Assembly (NCBI GenBank): GCA_003024785.1
Contig: PUQB01000051.1
Span: forward strand, 641,430 to 705,429
Source: Selaginella tamariscina
Lineage: Eukaryota > Streptophyta > Lycopodiopsida > Selaginellales > Selaginellaceae
Direction of reading: 5' to 3'
Length of the DNA stretch: 64,000 nucleotides
Each line of letters begins with the position of its first letter. The first letter of the stretch is position 1. Below the pieces are notes generated by a model. It ran no database searches. It was given only the letters and a program-made list of their open reading frames with translations, and was not told the origin of the DNA. This document shows positions 11,112 to 23,359 of this stretch, piece by piece. Made by a program: the position numbers and the translations under genes.

Positions 11112-12780
11112 TTTAGTTAGTTTAGAATCTTTAGATAACATCTGATTGTTATTAAAAATGTATTTATTATGGTAAACATGTATGTAGTTAGTATAGGTGC
11201 AATAAGTAATAAATTATGTACTAAAACTTAACTGTGTTGTGTAGCGACAGAGAGGGTGTTGGGGGAAACTATGGTGCCTAGGTTCACGAAAACGTGGAAT
11301 GCGGATAGTCCCAGCAAGACCGGAGATTCCAGGTGCCGCGTCAAACGCATGGCCAGCAAATGTGGCAGCCACGTCAACAGCTGCCAACCAGTTCGTGGGC
11401 CTCTCACCATCTCTCCTAGCCCCACCATCCTCGCCAGCGTCATTTGCCAACTCAGGAAATCCATCCACTGTCCAGTCGCCAGCTGCATTCACAGTCTCAT
11501 TATGTGCCAACTCAGCTGCAAATGCATCCTCACCGGCATTTGATTCAACGGCCACGATGTTCACGATTGGTCCATATGCTCACGAGACAACGCTTGTAAC
11601 GCCGCCTGCTTTCTCGGCTTTCACGACGGCGCCGTCAACTGCACCATTTACTCCGCCGCCTGAGGTGGCCCACTTGACAACGCCATCATCTCCTGACGTG
11701 CCATTTGCACAGCTGCTGACCTCTCAAGAACAAGGCTGCATCTCCGTCACCGGATTACACACGGAATGGTCACTACCACCTCTATCCGGAGAGTCCGTTA
11801 ACGAGCTTGATATCTCCGGCTTCCGGAATATCCGAGTCCGGACCACCGTCTCCGTTTCCAGAGGTCAGAGTTTACAGTTGCCTGCCGGAAATGACACTCC
11901 TGTTTCAGTTGGTTCTAATAACCACTCTAGAGAATTGGAGCCCATTAAGATTCTAAGCCCAACCAGGGATGAAGTACGGAAACAGGTCAGGAGTGTACGG
12001 GCACCTGAAGTACGGAGACTATCCGACTATGAGGTACAGAAGCCGGCTGGGAAACCGTCCGAGGTGCGTGGTTGCATCGGATGCGAATTGGGATCCGAAG
12101 ATGGAGTTGGGAACGTTTCCGATTATGGTCTAGAAGAGAAAGATGGGACGTCCGAGGAGATGATACGAAGACTTCCGAGTCTGCTTGAGGATGAGAGTGT
12201 ACAGAAACTCTCCGAGTATGAGGTTGGGAATGTATCTGAAGATGGAGATGACAGTTTATCAAAGCCGTCCGAAGATGAGGGTGGTGTAAGTTTACAGAAG
12301 CCGTCCGAAGACGGTATGTCCGAAGTTGGAGTACGGAAGCGGTCCGAGGATGAATGTTGGACTCTAGGGGAGCCGAGGATTCTCAATACGGGCTGAAGGC
12401 CTGCTCAAGGATGGGGTACGGGAGTTGCCCAGGGACGAATGTGGACAGGAGTCCGAGGACAAAGACAAGCTGTCTGAATATGCCGAAGGCTTGTCCGAAC
12501 ATGGAGTACGGAAGTTGTCAGTGGACGAACTCGGACTGTACGGGAGTCCGAGGATGGAGCTCGGTCATGTACGAACAGTAGCCGTGAAGACGACGATGGT
12601 ATGGACGATATGAGGATCGAGTTAGAAGTTGAAATAACTACGGAGGATTATGTGAAGGTGTGTGTGAAGAGCAGGAAGAAGAAGAATGGGTATTATGCAC
12701 ATGGTGAGGAGATTAATAAGATTAACATGGAGCTTAATCTGTTGGATAATGTGATTAGAGGAGTTGATGAGAAGGACTAA
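11112..12780 (+). pseudogene. Inverted, 5'-truncated duplicate of the glycoprotein-family gene
   Basis: This stretch is the reverse complement of 1-1590. Homology begins inside the intron (11112 here, about 1591 in the left copy), so exon 1 and the promoter are missing. The acceptor TGTGTAG at 11239-11244 and exon 2 from 11245 are kept. Conserved blocks follow in order: MRIVPARPEIPG, LLAPPSSPASF, MFTIGPYAHET, STAPFTPPPEV and LTTPSSPDVPFAQLLTS. A deletion after LLTS shifts the frame through the SPF/SPASG region, and a second indel restores it. The acidic SED/SEY repeats continue to about 12360. After another break and a lost A near 12524, the original frame ends at TAA 12778-12780 with an EVEITTEDYVKV C-terminus. 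It probably has no promoter of its own. Confidence 0.75.
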
Positions 12781-15335
12781 CGGTAAATAATGTTCCTTCT
12801 CAACAGGTGTTGCTATATAGACTTTTGATTTTCTATCTAATTCACTAATTGATTCGTCTAACAAATTGTATGATTGAGTTTGCACATCTCTCTACACACA
12901 TACACAATTAATCGTTTGCATTTCACATGCATAAATATAAATTTAAGATATATCTATATATTGTTATATAGTATATATTAAAATAGTAAGTATTATTTAT
13001 GAGAAAATAATATAAATAAATAAATCATATATGTATGCAGTTATGCTTTTGTATATATATATAAATCTATTTAAAATTTAAATTTTGGTATAAATGTATT
13101 TATGTGTGGGTTATGTATATATATTGTTTATGAGTTTTTATAATTTATTCTGAATTTATTATAATGTTTACTTTTATGTATATTAACATATAAGTAATAT
13201 ATTTTCTCTTTTAAATATAAATGAATATATAAACATTATTAATAATTAATATACATAGTTTTTGCATTGTACAGTATATGCAAAGCACTAGACATAAGCC
13301 TAATATATCATAATGAAATTTAAAAAAAGATTCAATCTTAATCATTGTTCTAGACTATAAAATTTTTGTTTTCTAGCTATATCTATTTATACATATTCAA
13401 AATATACATAATTAATGTTCTTAATATATTATGAGATATGATTTAAGATATAGCTTTCTTATAAATTCATTGTTTCAAAGTTAAAACTAATATATACATG
13501 TTAGTGATTAAGATCATGAAATTTACTTAAATGATAAGATCATGTAAACATACATTTAGATAACTTTTTATTATTAAAATTAATTAGTTGATTAGAAATA
13601 TAATGTTGTGATTATTTTAATATTTAACTTGCACATGTAATCTTTTGAAAATATGTTTTATATTCTTCTTCAATTATTTAGTACATGTTTTGATATGTTA
13701 TGCTCACAAATATAATTAAATATGTAATAAATATTAAATTTAACATACTATGTAATTAATAACATACCTCTAGCAACTTTTTAAAATGTTTATAATAAAC
13801 CTCATTAACATATATTCATGAGTAAATCCTTTGCAATTAATAATTTACCCATCAATAATCGTTTTAAATTTTAGCATTATAGGAGTTATTAAACCCCATT
13901 TATAACCATTCTAAATTTTAACCTATGTACTACTAAGGCTGCTAGATTAAGAATAAGTTATGTTTAAGTTGAAGATAAATTCATTAAATTAAGAATAATA
14001 ATTTAATTCATTATTTAAATTTGGGTTAAGATCCAAACTTGAAATAAAATTCATTAGGTTATAATAATCAATGAGTTAAGATTCAATTTAAAAAATAAAA
14101 AATAAATTCACTAAGTTAAATTTAAAAATAAATTCTTTGTGTTAAAGATAATAAATAAATTAATAATTTAATTTAGAAATAAATTAATTAAATTAAAAAT
14201 AACTAAATTAAAAGTTCAACTTAAGAATAAATTTACCACATTAAAAATAAAAGTGTCTAAATAATTAACAACAAACATAAGATAAATTGGATTAAGAATC
14301 TAACTTATCTAATTTATGATAGGTTAAGAAAAATAATCAAGTTAAAGATTCATTAATTAATTAAATTCATCGATTATATACATACCCACAGGACTATATG
14401 GTGACCTAGCTCATGGTAACGACCGTACTGTTTAATCGTTGCATCTCAACCATTTGCCACACTGTCGGGGTAAACAAAGCTAAGAACTATAAGTTTGAAG
14501 TACCTCTCTCTGGTGCTTGAGATATGGCACGCTGTTAACTATGTTAACTATGTTAAGTATAGAAGTCTAGACTCTAGAATGTACTTTACCTTGATGCAGC
14601 GTAGAACTGCATATTTGTGTTTACCATAAAATATATCATCTATACAGAAAAATGAAATGTGTGAGAACACACACACTCCCACATTTACTGATACTTGAGA
14701 TTTGTCTTCAGAGTCGAAGCTTGATAAACTTATTGCATATGGTGCAGCAGCATACTTAAAACTGTATGTTCATGCATTATGGGATAAAATCTTATAAGAA
14801 CATACAAGTATTTTTGAAGTACATGTTATTATTGACAATGCCACCTGTTTGTTGACAATAAATGATGGCGAAGGAGCATAGAAGATGATAAACAATGACA
14901 AATTTGCCCAAGGAAATACCAATGTTTATTAATAATAAACTAACAAGTTAAGGAGAATCGCACACCCAGAAAAGGGTTAGCCCTTGGAAATGACGTTGGG
15001 TTAAGGCTTGATAACTACTGGTGTCTTTGATACTAGGAATGGTGGAGTTCCTCGTCAGCAACACGATCCCTAAAACACAACACCCTAGTCTCGTATAAAC
15101 ATCCCAAAGTAGAATAATAACAATAAGATATAACATTTAAAAACTAGTATAGTTATTTTACGAATTACTGTATGCATGCATGGGTATTCAGAAAAGAGAA
15201 ATATTACGTTTAAATTTTAGATTTGCTCGGCACATCTCATCTGAAAGAATGTAACAGCTGAAAAGGACACTCTAATTTAATTAATCTTACTTAATTGATT
15301 GATAAAATGTAAAGGTATGTATACTGCAGTTATAA
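12781..15335. other. AT-rich intergenic DNA, no gene seen
   Basis: Extremely AT-rich from 12.9 to 14.4 kb, with repeated 'aaataaattca' and 'taagaataa' motifs. Base composition becomes more balanced from 14.4 to 15.1 kb, but no recognisable protein was found there. Confidence 0.55.
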
Positions 15336-16265
15336 CTCCAACAATAGGGGCACCAGCAGTAACTAAGCCTGGACCCAATGCCACATCGCTCCTTTCCACG
15401 GACATAGCCGACCTAGACAATATTCTTTTGTACGGAAAATTAAAATTGTTTTTTGTGTGAATAGTTCTTCGATTCTTTCCTTAACTTATTTGTTTACGAC
15501 TAATAGATGGTGGTATTCCTTGGGCAAGCTCGTCATTGTAATGGAGGATGCCCATGCACCTCATCATCTTCTACTACTCAGGTGCCCAAGCTATCACACA
15601 TGACCAACCAACGTTGTTCTTGAGCTCGCTTTTCTCTCCTAGGACTGCTCCTTCTAGTGGCGACATCGACAATAAGAACATAGAAAATGAGTATGTTGTC
15701 TATGTACTTTCGACTGTTAAAACTTACAACAAGCTATGCAGGGGATTGAGGATCGCGTGGCAATACAAAAAATATGAGAAGCAGCAAGAACAACAAAGGC
15801 AGGACTATGTACGTGTCTTCGACGTAAGGAAGCCGTTGACACCAGTATTGCTGGTGTGCAGTGTTGTAGTTTTCAAGGTGCCACGGCAAAGTCGTTTTGA
15901 GGACTTCACAACGCATTTAACTGCATCACGCTTGGGTTGGATTATAATGCACTCGCTTTGTGCACCACTCTGCATGGACTCGGCGAATGTAGGTACTTAG
16001 GGGCTCGATTGATGTCTAGGACTAACTCCTGAGTTTCATGTATAAGAGTGGGAGTTGCTCTCATGCTTGCTTTATCTCAAGGCCTTGCTCCAGACTGCAA
16101 ACAACGCAGTGGTATTCATCACTGTCCCAACATCACTACTCATGGGCTCTTTGTTAAAGAGGTGGCAACACCTAGCGGATATCCTCCTTTCTGTGAAAGC
16201 GTTGTCTGGTTGATATTTCATGCTTTATTATATTATAGTGATTTAAAGATGAAGTTCTTAAAATT
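15336..16265 (+). other. Balanced-GC island with broken open frames; unidentified
   Basis: About 900 bp stands out from the AT-rich surroundings. Frames break repeatedly: an APAVTKPGPNATSLL segment near 15350, GGIPWASSS near 15510, a 150-codon frame at 15548-16000, and a hydrophobic frame near 16110 (AVVFITVPTSLLMGSLLKR). I do not recognise a family. It may be a decayed gene or multi-exon gene remnant, possibly with a membrane segment, or a transposon fragment. Confidence 0.3.
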
Positions 16266-16269
16266 CTAA

Positions 16270-17214
16270 GGATATATATGTAAATGCTACAAATTTTAGA
16301 GGTATATATATCATTTTTAATATTATATTATTTTACATAAAATTTATTTTCTAAAGATGGCATTTTTATTTATACAAAAACTCATATCACATTTGTACTA
16401 ACACTTAAAATGAAATTTTTTTCACAAGTGCCTTAAAGTTTATTAAAATAAGTGTTATTTTAATTAAAAGAAATAGATGAGTACACATGTACACTTACAA
16501 AAATACTAAGTGTGACTCTTTTATTAAAATTAAGTAAGATAGTTCAAAACATATAAATTATTAAATTTGGAGTACTATTAAATTTACATTTTACACATGG
16601 ATAACTCTTTTATAAAAAAAAATAGGCAACATAATTTTTAAATTTCAAGAAGTACTATTACATCTTTTTAAATTGTTAAAGTACTTAAATTTGTTAAAAA
16701 AAATACTAAGTATAAATAAATTTTCATAAAACATTTGACATAATCTTTTCATAAAAAATTAAGTAAAACATTTAAAATTATATAAATTATGGAATTTTAA
16801 GTATTATTAAATTCCTATGAGGTTCACTTATTGTTAATGATCTAGACCACGTGTGTCCATAAGGCTATAGATTAGCCCCCGTATACAGACTTTTAAATGT
16901 GCAATCTCACCCCTCACTTACATATTTACATTTTTGTAAGTCCAAATGTCCTACCCTTTTGAGGTCTTATTTAAAATTTTGAAATATTTTGAGTTTTGTC
17001 TTAACATCTTCCCAAATACGTTTGTTTAAGTAGAAAAATTGTGAAATAAGGCCTTTACATGTGAACTTGGCTATCACTAACCCCCCTGATTAAATTTACA
17101 TCTTTAGATATACACTTATAAGTACGACTCTTTCATAAAAAATTTGAGGTAAAACACATAAAAACATATATAAATTATTATATTTCAAGTATTATTAGAA
17201 TGTGATCTATAATT
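16270..17214. other. AT-rich intergenic DNA, no gene seen
   Basis: AT-rich sequence without coding potential. Short phrases recur within it ('catttttataaaaaa', 'ttcaagtactatta'), suggesting old internal duplications. Confidence 0.5.
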
Positions 17215-18395
17215 TAGAGTTTTGAGTGACACGTGGCAATACATAGTTCCTATGTGGCCATTTTACATCATCACCCTATGTGAACAACGTGAGAGTTTAA
17301 CTCATATGCTAAGACTGTAAGTTCCCTAAAGTGACTATTTTTTGAATCCCAAATGAAAACCCAAGCATATCTAGGATTTTGCCTTAAGAAACCTAGAAAA
17401 ACTCATGCTGTAACCCTACCAAGGAGACATGTGTTTTACATATACCCCCATAATAGAGCTAATGCATCATTTTAGCACTTTAAGAAATTTCCTTCATTTT
17501 AGAGTACAAGACCAAAAGTACTCTAATCCATGACTAACCCCTAAGGCTTTGTAAGGCCAATCTATACCTTAAACATGGAGTCAGACATAGGCGTTGTGTT
17601 AAGCAAACTTCTAAGCTAAGTTCAAACAACCCTAAGCATGCAACCACAAGAGTGCCTTATGAAAAGGCTCTTATTAATGAGCTTAAGGTATTTAACTTTT
17701 AAACATGTTCACATACCCTCCTGACCAAGTGCTATCTAGCACACTTAGTTATGAGACCTAAACTCCCTTGAGTAGATGCTTAAGGTAAGATCTTCAACTC
17801 CTCGACATTAAACTTGTGACACAATCCTAAAGGTTGTGCCTTGGGCATTGTACTATGCACATCATCTAGCATGGTGTCACATATTAAACATGGCTTACAG
17901 ATGCCAATATAGAATCCCTCTATATAAACCCTTAAAGACGGAACATATTTTCCAAGATCCCACCTCCAAACAATATTTACATTGTGAGTTAGGATGTGTA
18001 ACTTACTTAACTGTATGTGTCATTCTTAGCTTGACGTGGAGGAAAAGGTTGGAGACATGTTTTGACATCTGAACTAGCAGAACATGTACTCTGACAAGAC
18101 CTTGTAGTTTTGCGAATGAATTATTGAAAAAAAGAAGTTAGTTAAGTCCTTATATGCAGCATACTAGTCATGCATGGATTCACTAATGCTAGGGGTAGGC
18201 TTACCCTTAAGGTGTGACATACCCTTACATGTTAAAAGTTAAGGTGGCACAAAGAATGTGTCTTGACGACATAAGTCAGTGGGAAGGAAAGAACCAAAGA
18301 CCTCTTAGTCTTTAGCATGCTCACTCCACACTTACCTTACTTAATGTACTTTATAAAGGGCCTCTCATGTTTTCCTATTTACTAGGATTGTAGCT
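17215..18395 (+). repeat. Dispersed ~1.2-kb non-coding repeat, copy 2
   Basis: The copy begins with a GACACGTGGC segment. It then holds 'gagtttaactcatatgctaagac', 'aaggagacatgtgttttacat', 'catgttcacataccctcctgacc', 'agatgcttaaggt', a 'cttgacgtggaggaaaaggttggagacatg' block and an end near 'ctcatgttttcctattta'. The order of blocks matches copies at 4.7, 19.6, 52-53 and 54 kb. No significant ORF was found. Confidence 0.75.
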
Positions 18396-18399
18396 ATTG

Positions 18400-19135
18400 A
18401 AGAAGGTGGAGATGTTTATGATACTAATGAGAAGCTTTTAAATGAGATGTGAATAAAATACTCTAGAGAATATTTGTGTTAATATGTATTCATTTACATG
18501 TTTTGTGTTCATGTCCAAAAAATTAAATGCATTGTTTGTGTTCGTGTCTTGAAGCTATGTATATAAGTGTTAAGAGTTTTATAATTAGGTGTGGCAGATG
18601 GATCTCAAACAAAATCAGTTTTGATTTTAAAGATGTTTACTATCGCACCAAGAATTATGAGGCACTCATATCAATACTACATGTTTTTAAATCATCAATA
18701 AAATATGGTTTATTTGACATGAAATTAAAAACTTGAGAAAAAATGTTTGGAACTCATGGTTTTGAAAGTGATTTTAACTTTTTGTATTATTTTGAATCTA
18801 GTTTTTTAGTAATTTCTCATGTGTTTAATAATACGATTTTAAGAAACATTTATGGAAGTGGTTTTTAATATTCCTGAAATATAAAAACTATTATAGAACT
18901 TATTTCTTAAGCATCTTTAAACACATAAAACATATAACAACTCATATTAAAAAGTTACACAATCAAACATGTAAACATATACAAAAGCATCATTATTAAA
19001 TATGTTCTCATTTGGTGTTAAAACTACTGTAATACACTTCATGCCAACACACTATCATTAGCATGAAGATAAAGAGAATTTAAAGGGAAAGTTAACATAA
19101 ACGAGAATGTGTTAAGATTATGTTAACTATATATG
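18400..19135. other. Intergenic DNA, no gene seen
   Basis: AT-rich. A 69-codon frame near 18527 shows no recognisable features. Confidence 0.5.
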
Positions 19136-19137
19136 AT

Positions 19138-19574
19138 GAATATGTGTTTGTGTTTGTATGTGTGTTATATCACATATAAAAAGAAGGTTATGTGTTTACA
19201 TGTGTTTGTGTGTGTGAGAGATCTAAAGAGATATTGTGTTTGAACATGCATATCTGTTTGTATGTGTGTTTGTGTAATTACATAAATAGAGAAGATTATA
19301 TGTGTTTGTGTGTTATGTGTAAAAAGGGGAGAGATTAATATGTGTGAGCATGCATTTGTGTTTGTATATGTGTGTGTGATTAGAATGAGAAAAGTGAAGA
19401 TTGTGTGTTTGCATGTGTTTGTTTTTGTGAGAAAAAGAGAGAACTTGTATATAAACATGTGTTTATATTTGTATGTGTGTGTTTAATTAAATAGAGAAGA
19501 TTGTGTGTTTGCATATATTGTGTTTTTATGTGTGTACAAGAGAGAAGATTGTGTGTTTGCATGCATTTGTATGT
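19138..19574. repeat. Degenerate TG-rich minisatellite
   Basis: Imperfect reiterations of 'tgtgtttgcatgtgtttgtgtttgtgtg' alternate with 'agagagaagattg' blocks. The long minus-strand open frames here arise from this low-complexity sequence. Confidence 0.8.
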
Positions 19575-20710
19575 GTGTTGTTAAAGTTTTAACTCGTGAC
19601 AACACGTGGTCATTCGGTGTCAGCACCCTATGTGAGTAACATTACTCTAGGATATGTGAGTAACATTAAGTCTTTTAAGATCACTCTAGGAATTTAACTC
19701 ACGAGACTTAGGGTCTTACTGTAAGTCTCCTATAATGACTTAAAGGATAATCCAAATAGATTTTAAGATTTTGCCCCAATAGACCTAAAAAAGCTCATTT
19801 AAGGAATCACCCTCATCTGGTATTACAACCCCTTTAAGGCGACAAGGAGTACCCTAACCCACGACTAATTCGACCAAGTCATACCCTAGACCTACAATTC
19901 GTACTTAGTGAGGACATGAGTGTGCACCATTGGTGGACATGAGTGTTGTACTAAGTGCTAGGTTTGAATAACCCTAAGTACATGATTTTGCGAATGCCTA
20001 AGAATGAGTTCTTACTAACGAGCTTAGGTCGTTCAACCATTGGATCTCAAGAAGAATACCACCTCTAACCAAGTGTGCCAATAATACATTCAAGTACGAA
20101 ACTTAACCTCCTTTTAGTGAATACCTAAGGTTTAGCACTCTAATACAAGCACAAATATGCATGTTTGTTAATGTTACACCCATGACACAACCCCAAGGCA
20201 TGCCTTTGTGTGTTCTCTAGCCTAGTGTCATATGTCATGTATATTGTTTCCAAGATGTGGACTAAGAGCTACACTTTAAAATGTCAATTTAAAAACGCCC
20301 TTTTTTTATAAACCTTCAGGAATGAAAACTTGTCAACCAAGATTTCATGTTAACAATTAGATAAGAATAAAATGTGTTATGCTTAGCTTTGAGTGTTGTT
20401 CTTAACTTGACTTGAAGGAAAAGGCTGGAGACATGCTTCAATTTTTTACTATTGAAATGTGTATTCCAACAAGACATATCAGATGCAGATTTACAAATGT
20501 TAAGGATGGCTACCTCAATGTGGGATGTACCCTTATAGTTTGAAAGTTGAGGCAGCATAGCACAAGATTATGCCTTGATGACTCAAGCTAGTGTTTGCAC
20601 TAGTAAAAGAATAACAAACTCAATTATGAACCCAAGAACTCTCATTACATATTTTATTTAATATATGTAACAAAGGCTTTTCACATTTTTCTTGTTTTAT
20701 AAGGTGGGCT
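19575..20710 (+). repeat. Dispersed ~1.2-kb non-coding repeat, copy 3
   Basis: This copy starts with 'taactcgtgacaacacgtgg'. It shares 'gagcttaggtcgttcaacca', 'ctaaccaagtgtgcc', 'atacctaaggtttagcac', 'cttgacttgaaggaaaaggctggagacatg', 'ggcagcatagcacaagattatgccttgatgac' and a 3' end near 'ttttataaggtgggcta' with the other copies. Confidence 0.75.
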
Positions 20711-21440
20711 AACACAAAATATCATTCTTAATAGAAATATACTTTGTGACTTTAAAGGCGTGAGGTTAGGGCAACCACAATGATAAAGATTCTTAAAAAA
20801 AATGAAAGTGGTACGTTCACCTCAAGTTTTTTTATAAATATTCAATAACAGTTAGTACCTAAGTGCATTAAGTAGGTTTATTTCTTCTACACCTAAGGTT
20901 ATTAATATAATTCAATAAGTAACAATAATTAACTTTCAAAGTTAAAAAGTAGTCGTAATAAAAAATTATAACATGTGTAAAAAAGAAGATTGTGTGTTTT
21001 TTTTCTGTGGTAAAGAGAACATTTTCCTTTGTATATATATGTAATTTATTAATTTTTTTATTGTCTATGTGACATTATTATAATGAAATTTGTATATGAA
21101 TATACTTAACACAAATTTTGTAAAAATACATAATATTACAAATGCCTACACATATTTATATATATTAATGTGCACACATTTTACATTTATGTACATATAC
21201 AAATACATATATAGAAAAACACACAACATACGATATAGACAAAGAAGACTGATTTTACTATGTGAGAATGTGCATATATCTACATATTTTACAAATTAAT
21301 TAGTGATATGAACATATATTATATTATTATATTGAATTCAAATATTGCTGTTGGCTTACCCGGAAACTCCTTGTGTATATATAAATAGTATCTATATGAT
21401 GGATATAAGTTATAGATATTAAATATAAAAGGTATATGAT
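20711..21440. other. AT-rich intergenic DNA, no gene seen
   Basis: Low-complexity AT-rich sequence with TATA/ACAT runs. Confidence 0.5.
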
Positions 21441-21855
21441 GTGTATTCATATACATTAAGATGTGATATACATACATATATAAAAATGTGTGAGTGTGTG
21501 TGTGGAGAGAGAGTGTATATATTTAGTCACAGTATTTGTACAATGAGATGTGATATTCATATATAATGAGAATATACACACACATGCCGACAATTGTGTG
21601 TGTGGAGAGAGAGAGCATAACCGTAGCGTTTGTACAGTGAGATGATGATATTCATACATAATGAGATGTGTATTTAAGAGAGCATATATACATATATACA
21701 TTCAACCGTAGTGTATGTATAGTGAGATGTGATATACATACATATTGACAATTGTGTGTGTGTGTGTATACATTCAACCCTAGTGTCTTTACAATGAGAT
21801 GTGATATTATACATGATGAGATGCATATTTGTGTGATATACATACATACCGACAT
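21441..21855. repeat. Degenerate tandem repeat, period about 75-95 bp
   Basis: The block 'gagatgtgatat(t/a)catacat' followed by GT/GA-rich sequence recurs near 21466, 21546, 21640, 21724 and 21798. Confidence 0.75.
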
Positions 21856-21919
21856 CTTCTTTGCATCATGAGTCTGTATTGTACATACATATATTCAGTA
21901 GGGTGTTTCAAGGAGTGGG

Positions 21920-22035
21920 GATCAAGCTTATTCCCTTTACAAGATACCCCACATATATTGCATTTTTTTCAATTGATCAAGCTTTTTCCCTTTACAAGAT
22001 ACCCCACATATATTGCATTTTTTTCAATTGCAAGT
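21920..22035. repeat. Direct duplication of about 54 bp
   Basis: The segment 'atcaagctt.ttccctttac' ... 'gcattttttcaattg' occurs twice back to back. Confidence 0.9.
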
Positions 22036-22037
22036 CG

Positions 22038-22390
22038 ATAATTATGAAGACGAGAGGACCCAAAGACATTCTGATATGAAGACGAGAGGACCCAAAGACA
22101 TTCTACACGAAAGCGTTTGTGGATAATTATGAAGACGAGAGGACCCAAAGACATTCTACACGAAAGCGTTTGTGGATAATTATGAAGACGAGAGGACCCA
22201 AAGACATTCTACACGAAAGCGTTTGTGGATAATTATGAAGACGAGAGGACCCAAAGACATTCTACATGAATTATGAAGACGAGAGGACCCAAAGACATTC
22301 TATGAAGACGAGAGGACCCAAAGACATTCTACATGAATTATGAAGACGAGAGGACCCAAAGACATTCTACATGAAAGCGTTTGTGGATAT
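22038..22390. repeat. 53-bp minisatellite, full and truncated copies
   Basis: The unit begins 'aattatgaagacgagaggac', contains 'ccaaagacattctacacga' and ends 'aagcgtttgtggat'. Full-length units are mixed with copies truncated after 'acattct'. The array ends immediately beside the TRIM array. Confidence 0.92.
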
Positions 22391-22399
22391 ATGTTGTAT

Positions 22400-22516
22400 T
22401 GAAAAATAGATCTGGACAGGCCAGGGATTGAACCCGAGACCTCTCACACTGGTGTCAGGTGCTCTACCACTGAGCTACCTACCCGAATTGTGTGTATATT
22501 CAGCTTAGTTTTAACA
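22400..22516 (-). repeat. TRIM LTR, intact copy (left end of the array)
   Basis: This 117-bp LTR runs TGTTAAAA... to ...TTTTTCA and contains a full tRNA-like segment at 22414-22484. It abuts the 53-bp minisatellite, and the primer site expected beyond its end is absent. Confidence 0.8.
22414..22484 (-). other. tRNA-like sequence inside a TRIM LTR
   Basis: These 71 nt have canonical tRNA spacing. The acceptor strands GGGTAGG and CCTGTCC pair over 7 bp with two G-U pairs. The D arm is GCTC/GAGC with the A box TAGCTCAGTGG. A 5-nt variable loop follows, then the T arm with loop TTCAATC and B box GGTTCAATCC. The anticodon arm is degenerate: the stem is poorly paired and U33 is lacking. It is therefore not a working tRNA but could serve as an internal Pol III promoter. 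A T5 run follows its 3' end. Confidence 0.8.
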
Positions 22517-23359
22517 CTCCCCCTAAGCTGAACACACCTAAGTTGAACACACCACACATCCCTACCTGCCAGTCCGGGCCTACCACAGGCCTAAGCTGAA
22601 CACACCACACATCCCTACCTGCCAGTCCGGGCCTACCACAGGCTAGCTTAGTTTTAACACTCCCCCTAAGCTGAACACACCTAAGTTGAACACACCACAC
22701 ATCCCTACCTGCCAGTCCGGGCCTACCACAGGCCTAAGCTGAACACACCACACATCCCTACCTGCCAGTCCGGGCCTACCATAGGCTAGCTTAGTTTTAA
22801 CCTAAGCTGAACACACCACACATCCAACCATAGCTGGTAGGATTACCACACCACACATCCCTACCTGCCAGTCCGGGCCTACCACAGGCTAGCTTAGTTT
22901 TAACCTAAGCTGAACACACCACACATCCAACCATAGCTGGTAGGATTACCACAGGTCATCCAACCATAGCTGGACAGGCCGGGTTCAAGGCCCGGGACCT
23001 CTCATGCCAGTCCCGAATTGTGTGTATATTCAGCTTAGTTTTAACACTCCCCCTAAGCTGAACACACCTAAGTTGAACACACCACACATCCCTACCTGCC
23101 AGTCCGGGCCTACCACATGCCTAAGCTGAACACACCCACATCCCTACCTGCCAGTCCGGGCCTACCACAGGCTAGCTTAGTTTTAACCTAAGCTGAACAC
23201 ACCACACATCCAACCATAGCTGGTAGGATTACCACACCACACATCCCTACCTGCCAGTCCTAAGCTGAACACACCACACATCCAACCATAGCTGGTAGGA
23301 TTACCACAGGTCATCCAACCATAGCTGGACAGGCCGGGTTCAAGGCCCGGGACCTCTCA

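Noticed and set aside
1-12780. A single ~12.6-kb DNA transposon with long terminal inverted repeats
   Set aside because: The arms are an ordinary gene with exon-intron structure, one arm carries an extra exon, and no transposase or target duplication is visible.
19165-19562. His/Thr-rich minus-strand open frames
   Set aside because: Produced by a degenerate TG-rich minisatellite.
22414-22484. Functional tRNA gene
   Set aside because: The anticodon stem is poorly paired and U33 is missing. The sequence lies inside a repeated LTR, so it is tRNA-like only.
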